The notes under the pieces: generated by a model | What the model was told of the DNA's origin: nothing | What the model saw: only the letters and a program-made list of their open reading frames with translations | Database searches by the model: none | Shown here: positions 34,463 to 43,430 of the stretch, in pieces | Position numbering within the stretch: position 1 is the first letter of the stretch | Layout: each line of letters opens with the position of its first letter | Assembly (NCBI GenBank): GCA_023436225.1 | Contig: JAEZKA010000056.1 | Span: 1-64,000, forward strand | DNA length: 64,000 nucleotides | Direction of reading: 5' to 3' | Source: Bacillota bacterium | GTDB taxonomy: Bacteria; Bacillota; Clostridia; Lachnospirales; Lachnospiraceae | Position numbers and translations under genes: made by a program

Positions 34463-35932
34463 ATGAGACCGAATGTCGTGTTAATAACGGTAGATCAGAT
34501 GAGAGGCGATTGTATCGGCGCACTGGGACACTCTATCATCGAGACCCCAAATCTAGATATGATGACTCGAGAAGGATATACCTTTACAAATGCCTATGCC
34601 GCCGTACCTACATGTATCGCAGCTAGGACATCGTTGCTGACAGGCCTCACGCAACGTACACATGGAAGAACCGGTTACCGGGATGCAGTTGAATGGAGGT
34701 ATCCCCATACAATTGCTGGAGAGTTTGCAGCCGCAGGATATCACACACAGTGTGTTGGGAAGATGCATGTATACCCCACTCGAAACCTTCTTGGCTTTCA
34801 TAACATTATATTGCATGACGGTTATCTGCATCATGGAAGAAGTACTAAAGTAAGTTCAGAAGAACACTTTAATAATACCGATGATTATCTGCCATGGCTT
34901 AGGGAAAAGTTAGGCTCAAAGGCCGATATATTAGACTCTGGATTGGAATGTAATTCGTGGACTGCAAGACCATGGCCCTATGAAGAACAATATCATCCGA
35001 CGAATTGGGTCGTAGATCAGTCCATTGATTTCCTGCGTAGAAAAGATCCGTCAAAACCGTTTTTCCTCATGCAATCTTTCGTAAGGCCTCACTCACCGCT
35101 TGACCCTCCTCAGGCATATTATGATATGTATATAAATGAGGATATTCCCATGCCAAAGGTTGGAGAATGGGCAGAGTTTGACGATACTGAAAACAACGGC
35201 TTATATACCAATTGCTACCGAGGTAAAATCAACCGGAAAGCTTTGAAACGTTCAATAGCATCCTACTATGCCCTGATAACTCACATTGATGCTCAAATAG
35301 GAAGATTTATTCAGAAGTTGGGGGAACATGGGGTGCTTAATAATACAATCATATTATTTACTTCAGACCATGGTGATCAGATGGGGGAACATAATTTCTT
35401 TAGAAAAGCCCTGCCATATCAAGGAAGTATCTCTATTCCACTGATTATTTACGATCCGGGTAATCTATTAAAAGGGAAAAAAGGAAGTTTGATAGACGCA
35501 CCAATTGAATTGAGAGATATTATGCCTACACTATTAGACGCATCGAATAACGTTATTCCTGATTCTGTGGAAGGAAAAAGTATTCTTCCACTGTTGAATA
35601 AGTCGGATGTAGTATGGCGTGAATATATACACGGAGAACATGTTCTTGAAGGACAACACCTGGGAATTAATAACCATTCACACCATTACATTGTTACAGG
35701 TAAAGACAAGTTTATATGGTTTTCACATGATGGCAGAGAGCAGTACTTTGATTTAGAACATGATCCGAATGAGCTCCATAATCTAATAAAAGACAGTAGA
35801 TATACCGATAGAATTAATTACCTAAGAGACAAGCTGATCAAAGAACTTGAAGGGCGCGAAGAAGGTTACTCTGACGGCACTAAACTCATAGCAGGAAGAA
35901 AACCTCAAGCTTGTTTAAGTCATATACTATAA
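34463..35932 (+). CDS. Family S1 sulfatase
   Basis: About 489 aa, cytoplasmic (no signal peptide seen). The maturation motif C51-I-A-A-R55 followed by TSLLTG is a Cys-type C-x-A-x-R sulfatase signature, so C51 would become formylglycine. Metal-site elements are TVDQMRGD at the N-terminus and FTSDHGDQMGEH (about residues 296-307). The start is placed at ATG 34463, which has GGAGG five bases upstream; an ATG at 34448 would put the ribosome site inside the gene. It pairs with the divergent maturase. The sulfated substrate is unknown; sulfated glycans or small sulfate esters are possible. Confidence 0.9.
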   Translation: MRPNVVLITVDQMRGDCIGALGHSIIETPNLDMMTREGYTFTNAYAAVPTCIAARTSLLTGLTQRTHGRTGYRDAVEWRYPHTIAGEFAAAGYHTQCVGKMHVYPTRNLLGFHNIILHDGYLHHGRSTKVSSEEHFNNTDDYLPWLREKLGSKADILDSGLECNSWTARPWPYEEQYHPTNWVVDQSIDFLRRKDPSKPFFLMQSFVRPHSPLDPPQAYYDMYINEDIPMPKVGEWAEFDDTENNGLYTNCYRGKINRKALKRSIASYYALITHIDAQIGRFIQKLGEHGVLNNTIILFTSDHGDQMGEHNFFRKALPYQGSISIPLIIYDPGNLLKGKKGSLIDAPIELRDIMPTLLDASNNVIPDSVEGKSILPLLNKSDVVWREYIHGEHVLEGQHLGINNHSHHYIVTGKDKFIWFSHDGREQYFDLEHDPNELHNLIKDSRYTDRINYLRDKLIKELEGREEGYSDGTKLIAGRKPQACLSHIL

Positions 35933-36008
35933 CAGGAAGCTCCAAAGGAAGGAACGTTTGATTCCTGTTACCCGCTATTAGAACATGCGCCCGCTTGGCG
36001 CACGAATG

Positions 36009-36045
36009 ACCACCGGCTTTCATTCATTGAAGGCCGGTGGTTTTA
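36009..36045 (+). terminator. Intrinsic terminator after the sulfatase gene
   Basis: The stem ACCACCGGCTTT / GAAGGCCGGTGGT (one-base irregularity) followed by TTTT. A second inverted pair TAACAGGAA / TTCCTGTTA lies just before it (about 35929-35970). Confidence 0.7.
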
Positions 36046-36182
36046 AGCATATTATCCAAAGTAACGCTCTAGCTTAATGAGAATACTTGAATTTTTTAAT
36101 TAAAAAAAGTATAATAATTAGTAATATAATACAAGATTATACATTAATAGTATATTTCGTCTTGGTTAGGAGTGATGCAACC

Positions 36183-38009
36183 ATGGCCTGGAAAAGGTAT
36201 GCCCGTATCATATTACCGGTATTTTTCGCTCTGCTCATTTTTATGGGGGTAATTTTGTGTTCTCATCTGCTAGTCGCAAATCCACCTACTGTCAGAAATG
36301 GCATATTAAACCTTGCAGACTGGGAAGGGGATACCGTATTTGAGATAACAGGAGAGTGGGAATTCTACTGGGATAAGCTGCTAACCGAGCAAGATTTCAG
36401 AGCAAGCAACCAGACGGCTCCTATGCTCGTGAACGCTCCAACCATATGGAATAATTATGTATTAAATGGCGAGAAATTACCTGGAAAGGGTAGTGCAACC
36501 TATCGTATCCTTGTTACAAAAGCAACCACAGGGACGGAGTATGGTGTGCGAATTCAAGATGTGGCAACCAGCTACCGTTTATACATAGACGATACACTCA
36601 TTGCTCAAAATGGTAACTTCGATGATAACGAATTCGCACCTGCCTCTGCATATCGTCCACAGCTTGTAACCTTTACGACTAAAAGCGACAGCTTTAATGT
36701 AATGTTACAGGTAAGTAATAATTTCCATGGCCTGGGAGGTATGTGGCATCCCATTATATTTGGAACCAGTAAGCAGATTGTCACATTTGACAGATGGCTT
36801 TCCTCCATAGTTACATCCGCTAGTGCGGGACTTATTGTTTCTTGCTTGATTTTTATTATTTTCTTTATCGCTCAGCGCAGAGAAAAAGATACTCTGATTT
36901 TATCGGTTCTTGCAATTATCATCATCCTTCGTCTTTCCATCATCGGTGATGTTGTATTTACAAGTATGTTCCCGAATATCCCCATTGCCTGGTTAAGCTG
37001 GATTGACTTTTTAACCATGCCCTGGGCACAGTTTTTGTTGCTGTTTTTTATCTATTCTACCTATGGAAACCTCGTCCGTAAATGGATGGTTACCGTCCTG
37101 TTTATCTACACTGCTGCCGTATCATTATTCATCCTTCTGTTCCCATTAGATATTACTACTTCGGCGTACATGATAATGAACTATATTCTACTGCTTGTAA
37201 TGCTTGCTGTCGTTATACAGCTTACGCGTGCGACATGGCTCGGCCGGCAGGGTGCAGCGATTCTATTAGCTGCAAATTTGCTTATCTTACTATTTATTTG
37301 TTATAAGATGTTAGTTTCGGACTACTCGATCGTTTTCTATTTAATCAAAAGCTCCGGTTTTGAATATATGGTATTCATTTTTGCTCAGATGACTGTAGTA
37401 GCCCTACGTTACCGGCAGGCACAAAGGCTCGAGGTTGCCCACTTAAAAGGGCAGCTGCGCCCGCACTTTATTCATAATGCGCTGACCTCAATCATCTCAA
37501 TTTCCCGCAAGGATCCAGAACGAGCCCGTGAACTGCTGGTGGATTTCAGCAGTTATCTTCGCGGATTTTACGATTATGACCGTGATGAGTTAGTCTCGAT
37601 TGAACAGGAGATGGAGCTGGTATGCGCCTATACCTCACTAGAGCAAGCACGCTTTGGTGATAAATTCCATCTCGACTGTGACTTTGAAGTCCATAACTTT
37701 CTACTGCCGTCCTTGTCGCTGCAGCCACTAGTGGAGAATGCCCTGGTCCATGGATTACGGGAAAAGGATAGTGGCACGGTCACCGTATATACCAGACGAA
37801 TGATGAACGGCAGGGTACGCCTCGGTGTCCGCGATGACGGTTACGGTTTTTCCCCTCAGACCGCCCCAAAACGCAAGGGTGTGGGAATTGAGAATATTAA
37901 TTACCGCTTGGCGCGGCTGTACCGTACTTCCCTTGTATACCTGACACCTGAGGGCGGAGGTTGCGAAGTATATTTTGTAATCCCTTATAAGGAGGCTGAG
38001 AAATATTAA
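36183..38009 (+). CDS. Sensor histidine kinase, LytS/YesM type with extracellular sensor
   Basis: About 608 aa. After an N-terminal membrane helix (IILPVFFALLIFMGVILC) comes an extracellular beta-rich domain (about residues 45-205; GEWEFYWDKLL, DVATSYRLYIDDTLIAQNG) like a 7TMR-DISM sensor. About seven membrane helices follow, and then a His_kinase/HATPase core: QLRPHFIHNALTS (phospho-His), LQPLVENALVHG (N box) and DDGYGFS (G box). It would phosphorylate the response regulator that overlaps its 3' end. The start at 36183 follows GGAG at a long spacing; a TTG at 36087 gives a longer frame without support. Confidence 0.88.
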   Translation: MAWKRYARIILPVFFALLIFMGVILCSHLLVANPPTVRNGILNLADWEGDTVFEITGEWEFYWDKLLTEQDFRASNQTAPMLVNAPTIWNNYVLNGEKLPGKGSATYRILVTKATTGTEYGVRIQDVATSYRLYIDDTLIAQNGNFDDNEFAPASAYRPQLVTFTTKSDSFNVMLQVSNNFHGLGGMWHPIIFGTSKQIVTFDRWLSSIVTSASAGLIVSCLIFIIFFIAQRREKDTLILSVLAIIIILRLSIIGDVVFTSMFPNIPIAWLSWIDFLTMPWAQFLLLFFIYSTYGNLVRKWMVTVLFIYTAAVSLFILLFPLDITTSAYMIMNYILLLVMLAVVIQLTRATWLGRQGAAILLAANLLILLFICYKMLVSDYSIVFYLIKSSGFEYMVFIFAQMTVVALRYRQAQRLEVAHLKGQLRPHFIHNALTSIISISRKDPERARELLVDFSSYLRGFYDYDRDELVSIEQEMELVCAYTSLEQARFGDKFHLDCDFEVHNFLLPSLSLQPLVENALVHGLREKDSGTVTVYTRRMMNGRVRLGVRDDGYGFSPQTAPKRKGVGIENINYRLARLYRTSLVYLTPEGGGCEVYFVIPYKEAEKY

Positions 38010-39108
38010 AGTATGGCTAATTGATGATGAACAGCCCTGCCTGGATGAACTGGCCTGGCTGTTGAAGCACTATTCTGATGTAGAGCTTGTAGGGATGGAC
38101 ACCAACCCGGTAAAGGCACTTGGCCTTATTACGGAGCACCCCGTTGATGTAATATTCTTGGATATCGATATGCCAAAGCTGAATGGGTTGGAGCTGGCAC
38201 TGAGCCTCCAGGAGAAGTGTACTAAAGTAAGCATAATCTTTGTCACTGCCCATGCCCAATATGCGTTGGAGGCTTACAAGGCACATCCACTGGATTTTTT
38301 GCTGAAGCCGATCAAACAGGAAAAGCTGGATGACTGTATCGCATACCTACGTAAGCATGATGCTTTGCTGTATCCTAAGATAGATTTAAAGCCTAAGCTT
38401 GCCATCCGCTGTTTTGGAACCTTCGAGCTTGTCTGCCAGGATGAGATCAAATGGGGTACACGTCGGGTAAGAGAATTGCTGCTTTATTTACTGGACAGAA
38501 ATGGCTTTCCGGTTACCAAGGCGGAATTGTTGGAAGCGTTATTTGATGGACAGGAGGATAAAAATACGGTCCATAACCTGTATATGACAATATACCGATT
38601 AAAAAATTTACTGGATACCCTTGATCCGGAACGAAAGCGAATCCGGATGACAGAGGACAATGCTCTCCTTCTCGAACCAGGACTATGTGATTTTACTGAT
38701 TTTATACGCTTTGCAAGGGAGAACGCCGTCATCACTGAGGAGAATGCCGAGGAAGCAGAGTATATACTGGGCCTTTGCCGTGGACCATATCTCGAAAAAG
38801 AGAGCTTCGAATGGGCAAGAGAGAATGCATATGAGGTCGAGATTGAATATGAGCGTATTATGTTAGGGCTTGGCAAATATCTGATCACAACAGGGCACCC
38901 ATTGGATGCACAACGCATTTTGACTACACTATTAAAGCGTAATGCACTATGCGAGGAAGCGCATACCCTCTTGCTCGACCTGACCCTGCTGTCCGGAAGC
39001 CGGGAGGCTTATATACAGCGTTATGAGCAATATGCTCACCTTATGAAAAAAGAGCTGCGGTTGAAACCCAAGGAATTTTACCAAAAGCAATATGAAAGGA
39101 TACGTTGA
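38005..39108 (+). CDS. Response regulator with winged-helix and BTAD domains, apparent ATT start
   Basis: About 367 aa. The receiver domain has acidic pair DDE at residues 7-9, phospho-site FLDIDMP and Lys in LLKPIK. A winged-helix DNA-binding domain follows (about 130-210; FGTFELVCQDEIKWGTRRVR) and then a bacterial transcriptional activation (BTAD) helical domain, the SARP-like layout. The receiver's first strand is encoded upstream of the first usual start codon (TTG 38062). In frame the only suitably spaced initiator after AAGGAGG (37989-37995) is ATT at 38005, overlapping the kinase stop by five bases. CTG 37996 is too close to the ribosome site. Confidence 0.82.
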   Translation: MKVWLIDDEQPCLDELAWLLKHYSDVELVGMDTNPVKALGLITEHPVDVIFLDIDMPKLNGLELALSLQEKCTKVSIIFVTAHAQYALEAYKAHPLDFLLKPIKQEKLDDCIAYLRKHDALLYPKIDLKPKLAIRCFGTFELVCQDEIKWGTRRVRELLLYLLDRNGFPVTKAELLEALFDGQEDKNTVHNLYMTIYRLKNLLDTLDPERKRIRMTEDNALLLEPGLCDFTDFIRFARENAVITEENAEEAEYILGLCRGPYLEKESFEWARENAYEVEIEYERIMLGLGKYLITTGHPLDAQRILTTLLKRNALCEEAHTLLLDLTLLSGSREAYIQRYEQYAHLMKKELRLKPKEFYQKQYERIR

Positions 39109-39182
39109 AGGATTCATTCTCTCAAATGGGTAAAGAGCTGCTCAGCAATTAGATGAAAAGAGAAAATAGATATCAGCTTAAT

Positions 39183-39226
39183 AAAGCTGTTTTGAAGAAG
39201 TAAAAATTCTATCAAAGCAGCTTTTT
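39183..39226 (+). terminator. Terminator after the BTAD response regulator
   Basis: The arms AAAGCTGTTTTGA and TCAAAGCAGCTTT pair with one gap, followed by a run of T residues. Confidence 0.75.
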
Positions 39227-39312
39227 TCTGTTAGGGTGAATACGATACCCTTTGTGAGATTTTGTGATAGCCCTGTGCTAAACTAAAAAAAATTGGTAAC
39301 GGAGGGGTCTAC

Positions 39313-39663
39313 ATGCGTGTATTGGTCGTAGATGATGAAGAGCCCTGTCTTGAAGAGCTTATTTATCTGCTTTCAAGAGAGCAAAATATAGAAATTGTGG
39401 GCGGGTTTACAAACCCACTGGAAGCGCTCACGGCATCAGAAGCTTTAAAGCCAGAGGTAGCCTTTCTTGACCTTTCCATGCCGCATTTAAACGGTGCGGA
39501 ACTGGCATTAAAAATACAAGCACGCTGCCCTGGCATAAAGATTATTTTTGTCACCTCCTATGCAAAGGAGTTAGAAAAGATAAAAGATAATCCATCGAAT
39601 GGCAGTATTTTAAAACCAGTTAGTAAGGCAAAAATTCATAACCTGCTCCAGTGCCTGTCTTAA
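39313..39663 (+). CDS. Stand-alone receiver domain protein
   Basis: A 116 aa single CheY-like receiver: VVDDEEPCLEEL acidic pair, FLDLSMPHLNGAEL phospho-Asp, FVTSY switch Thr and LKPVSK Lys. The sequence is clearly similar to the receiver of the response regulator just upstream (DDEQPCLDEL, FLDIDMPKLNGLEL), so it looks like a duplicate that lost or never had the DNA-binding part. It may act as a phosphate sink or as a partner to the same kinase. It has its own GGAGGGG ribosome site and is separated by the terminator at 39183-39226. Confidence 0.85.
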   Translation: MRVLVVDDEEPCLEELIYLLSREQNIEIVGGFTNPLEALTASEALKPEVAFLDLSMPHLNGAELALKIQARCPGIKIIFVTSYAKELEKIKDNPSNGSILKPVSKAKIHNLLQCLS

Positions 39664-39787
39664 TAGAGCTTAGCAGGAAAGGAGTTGGAAAAGAAAGTGC
39701 CGGTTATAAAGGAGAGGGTTTCTCCGGGATAAAGGAGGACTCATTCATCTATAAATATAATTTTTTTAAGAAATGAGGAGATAGAGC

Positions 39788-42700
39788 ATGAAGCAAAAAA
39801 TGATACGACCCGTTTTTCGAAGGATTTCCCTTGTATTACTAATCATTGTTTTCTTTACAGCAGCTACATCTGACTTCTATACCACTCCGGTGAATGCACA
39901 GGAAGAAAAGGCCGTTACAAGCTTTTCTACTGATGACCCTATTGCAGAAGCATCGATAAAGAACAGCCTTCCTACCAATCCCACGCAGTCAAAACAGGTG
40001 GAGCTTCTGGGGCTCTCTACTGACCAGCCCTCCCGTACTGCTCTAAGCGGAGAGGAAGTAGATAAGAATAAGAATCCACTGGGACCGGATACTCTTGTAT
40101 TAAATCGTACCTATCAGCTTGCCTATACTTACGAAGCAAACAATAAGGACCAGCTTAATGTCTATAACAATCCTATCGGGGCAGATAGAATTTCTATCAA
40201 TAAGAATCGTATCTCATCAAATACCTCGGCTAATTCCGGTAAATTAGATGCTCTGCATAAAAATATAATAGCCGTAGATACGGATGGAGATGGTACGCAG
40301 GAGGTAGCTAACATTGCTTATGAATATATTCCCAGCTCTAAGGTATATTCGCTGGTGCTTTACATTAGCGACTTTAATAATCTTACCGGCAATGGAGAGC
40401 CTACTACCTCTGAATTTTATAGTATAAGTTTATCTAAAGATTACCCAAATAATGATTTGACCTTTGCAAATGATGCAATTAAAAGCACTTCCGGTGATTT
40501 TGATCAGGATGGAATTGATGAAATTGCCATTGCCACCGGATCATCTGTCTTTCTATGCAAAGCGACCATGTCAAGTTATAAAGTAATATCCTCTGCGAAA
40601 TATTCCTCCTCCGTAGGAGATATTAAAGCCCTTGATACCGATAAGGATGGCTTTCCTGAATTACTGATTACGAAGAACTCCTCCGATCATGAGGCAGCCA
40701 CACTAATGATACATAATGGGACCAAGCTTTCCTCCCCTGATTATAGTATAGAACTTGCTCTAGGCGATACTACATTTACGACAGCAACCGTTGATGTAGG
40801 AGATCTCCTTGGAGATGGTGATAATACAATCGTAATCGGAGGAAATTCTAAAGTGAAAAAGGGTAAGTCTACTACAGTCATTGGACTTATCACTTACATT
40901 AAGTATCACCCTGAGACAAACAGCTACGACGAAGCCTTAACCAAGATTTACAGCATGCTTTCTGATTCAAAAACCAGCTTCAAAGCGGTCCGAAGTAATT
41001 TTGATGTCAAATGTGTATCCTTGGCCACTCCGGTTCCTGGAACACCGGAAGCCGTCATCTTAGGGGGATATATTTTTAATTATGATCAGGTTAATGATGC
41101 GTTCAAACGCCTGACCATTAATACCTACTCTAATAATAGCACTAAGGATTTCGCATTAGGCGTAAGTGGGCCTATGCCGGGAAACAGTTCCAAAAAAGCA
41201 GAGGACAATATAACCAATGTCAATTACGATTCGGATGAGACCTATATTTTGGAAACCTTGGTAGGCAACTTTGATGGTAATAGTTCCGGCAAGGAGCAGA
41301 TTATTATGCTTCATTACAACAACTGGTATGATAAGAAATTAGTCTATATCACCCAGTGTTTTATGAAGGACGACAAAACCATAACCTCTAATCTAAATCA
41401 AGTATCCCAGATAACAAAGAGCAACGCTTATACCTACCCTTCGATCAGTGCAGTGGACGTTTATAACCATGGAACAAAGTTGAAATTTCTATCAGACAGA
41501 AGCTCCTTTGTATATTCCCAACCAGTGGTCACTGCTGTCTTAGGCGCTTCTCCCTACTACAAAGAGCTTGAAGACATTACTGTTGGACTGGGGAATGTTA
41601 ATACCACCTATGGTACCGGCTCCGAATCGGAAACCTCCTCCACCAATGGAGTTTCAGTCAGTGCGGGTGTATCCTTTGGCTATGAGAATAGCGTTAGTAT
41701 TTTTGGTATTGAGCTTTTCCGTTATTCCTTTGAAGCCTCGGTTGAGAGCTCCCTATCTTCCGGTTGGAGCAATGCTTCCTCTGTTAGTAAAGAGATTTCA
41801 TATACCAATTATTATGCAGACGATGCCGTTATCTTTACGGTAGTTCCCTATGATGCTTATGTTTATGAGGCAACTGTCTGGAATAGTGAGACGAAGAAAT
41901 ATGAAACCGGTGAAGTTCTGATGCAGATACCCTATACACCTATGACTACGATGATGACGGTTGAAGATTATAATAAAGCCGTTGAAACTATCCCGAATGC
42001 TCCAATCATCACCCCTGATGTGCTGGATCATACAATCGGTGATCCACGCTCCTACCCCAGAAGCTCCAAAGGACTTTCTAATGTATCCAATCAAGATGTA
42101 TTAATGGTCGCTTCCAAGGATGAAGATGCCTTTCAGCTATGCGGTACCGGCAACGGTTACACGGAGCAGTCCATCACAAAAGCTAGTATGAAAGGTAAAT
42201 CCTTTCATTTTGAAGAAACCATTGAGCTTTCCTATCGTGTCGGTGTCGGTGGCTTTACAGCCGGAACAAGTACAGGAGTAGGGCATTCCAATAGTCTGAG
42301 CATAACCAGCTCCGCATCCACAACCCGTTCCGGTTGTGTTGCCAATGTACCGTCCTCCTATAGCCAATATCAGTTTAGCTGGGCATTGGTTGCCTATCAT
42401 TATAATTTGAAGGCAGGAGACTCTTATCAAGAATGTATGGTTATCAGTTATATCTGTAAGCCCATCAGGGACGATTATCCTCCAAAGGTTCCAAGCAATC
42501 TTAAGGTGAGTTCTCAGGACTTAAACTCTATCAAGCTTCGCTGGGATCCGGCAGAAGGAGTAGCCGGATATAGTATATTACGTTCTACTACCATGGATGG
42601 GCCTTATACTATAGTTTCAAGTGTGGATGGCAAAAATACAACTACTTTTAACGATACGACAATTGGAAGAAACCAGGATTATTATTATCAAATTAAAGCC

Positions 42701-43375
42701 TTTAACAGCAAGCTTGCCAGGCCAACCGAATCGTTAGCGGTATCCTCCTTATATGTAACCGATATGCAAATTAAGACACAACCCAAGCTTTCCTATTCGG
42801 AATATGACTCGTTAGATCTCTCTGCGCTTGTCGTAGCCTTAGTGCTGAACAATGACACCACGGCTAATGTAAGCTATCCGGATTTTGAAAAATATAATAT
42901 CTCTACCAGCCTAAATCACGGCATTGAACTGGACGCTGCTAATACGGGGATTCCGATTACGGTGAAATATCTACCTAATAATGTATCGACCAATACGAAA
43001 GGCTTGAGCATAAAGGCATATAATCCTTATCCAATTGAACTTACCGTTCATTTCATCGTAGGTTCAACCGAAGATGCGATTGCACTTGTCCCTGGTAAGC
43101 AGCTGAAAGCAGCAATCACCATGGAAAATACCACAACCTCCAACCTAGCTGCTGTTGTTACCTTGGCTCTTTATGACAATAAGGGAACCATGGTTCAATA
43201 CGCAGTAACAGCAAAGACTGTAGCAGCAAATAAATCAACCGATTGTAGTAATACCCTCACTCTGCCCTCCAATGTGGATGGCTATACAGCTAAGGTCTTT
43301 GTTTGGGATGGAACCAGTTTATCAAGCAGTAGCCTAATTCCTCTTGCTGAAGTAATCCAAATACCTGCGAATTAA
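39788..43375 (+). CDS. Very large secreted protein with FG-GAP-like repeats, beta-hairpin domain and Fn3
   Basis: A 1195 aa exported protein. The signal peptide is at about residues 12-36 (ending VNAQ). Residues about 155-510 carry Asp-rich FG-GAP/VCBS-like repeats (DTDGDGTQEVANIAY, DFDQDGIDEIAIATG, DTDKDGFPELLIT, GNFDGNSSGKEQI), a beta-propeller with metal sites. Residues about 610-860 have alternating Ser/Thr-rich strands (GVSVSAGVSFGYENSVSIFG; SLSITSSASTTRSG) that resemble aerolysin-type or similar beta-structures. A fibronectin type III domain follows at about 900-990, then a CARDB-like end. No anchor motif is seen. It probably binds polymers at the cell surface. The upstream two-component genes may control it. 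Confidence 0.75.
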   Translation: MKQKMIRPVFRRISLVLLIIVFFTAATSDFYTTPVNAQEEKAVTSFSTDDPIAEASIKNSLPTNPTQSKQVELLGLSTDQPSRTALSGEEVDKNKNPLGPDTLVLNRTYQLAYTYEANNKDQLNVYNNPIGADRISINKNRISSNTSANSGKLDALHKNIIAVDTDGDGTQEVANIAYEYIPSSKVYSLVLYISDFNNLTGNGEPTTSEFYSISLSKDYPNNDLTFANDAIKSTSGDFDQDGIDEIAIATGSSVFLCKATMSSYKVISSAKYSSSVGDIKALDTDKDGFPELLITKNSSDHEAATLMIHNGTKLSSPDYSIELALGDTTFTTATVDVGDLLGDGDNTIVIGGNSKVKKGKSTTVIGLITYIKYHPETNSYDEALTKIYSMLSDSKTSFKAVRSNFDVKCVSLATPVPGTPEAVILGGYIFNYDQVNDAFKRLTINTYSNNSTKDFALGVSGPMPGNSSKKAEDNITNVNYDSDETYILETLVGNFDGNSSGKEQIIMLHYNNWYDKKLVYITQCFMKDDKTITSNLNQVSQITKSNAYTYPSISAVDVYNHGTKLKFLSDRSSFVYSQPVVTAVLGASPYYKELEDITVGLGNVNTTYGTGSESETSSTNGVSVSAGVSFGYENSVSIFGIELFRYSFEASVESSLSSGWSNASSVSKEISYTNYYADDAVIFTVVPYDAYVYEATVWNSETKKYETGEVLMQIPYTPMTTMMTVEDYNKAVETIPNAPIITPDVLDHTIGDPRSYPRSSKGLSNVSNQDVLMVASKDEDAFQLCGTGNGYTEQSITKASMKGKSFHFEETIELSYRVGVGGFTAGTSTGVGHSNSLSITSSASTTRSGCVANVPSSYSQYQFSWALVAYHYNLKAGDSYQECMVISYICKPIRDDYPPKVPSNLKVSSQDLNSIKLRWDPAEGVAGYSILRSTTMDGPYTIVSSVDGKNTTTFNDTTIGRNQDYYYQIKAFNSKLARPTESLAVSSLYVTDMQIKTQPKLSYSEYDSLDLSALVVALVLNNDTTANVSYPDFEKYNISTSLNHGIELDAANTGIPITVKYLPNNVSTNTKGLSIKAYNPYPIELTVHFIVGSTEDAIALVPGKQLKAAITMENTTTSNLAAVVTLALYDNKGTMVQYAVTAKTVAANKSTDCSNTLTLPSNVDGYTAKVFVWDGTSLSSSSLIPLAEVIQIPAN

Positions 43376-43430
43376 GCGGTAGGGATAACTATTACAAGAT
43401 AATCTTGGATATTAAGGAGGTTTGGGACGA

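Noticed and set aside
35964..35982. GATTCCTGTTACCCGCT as a fifth, degenerate tRNA-Gly 3'-end copy
   Set aside because: It has two mismatches and its left part is explained by a local inverted repeat (TAACAGGAA / TTCCTGTTA); the cassette hairpins that follow other copies are not present.
38484..38918. A 144-codon antisense frame inside the BTAD regulator gene
   Set aside because: It is a shadow of a well-supported gene on the other strand, Ser/Arg-rich, with no start signal.
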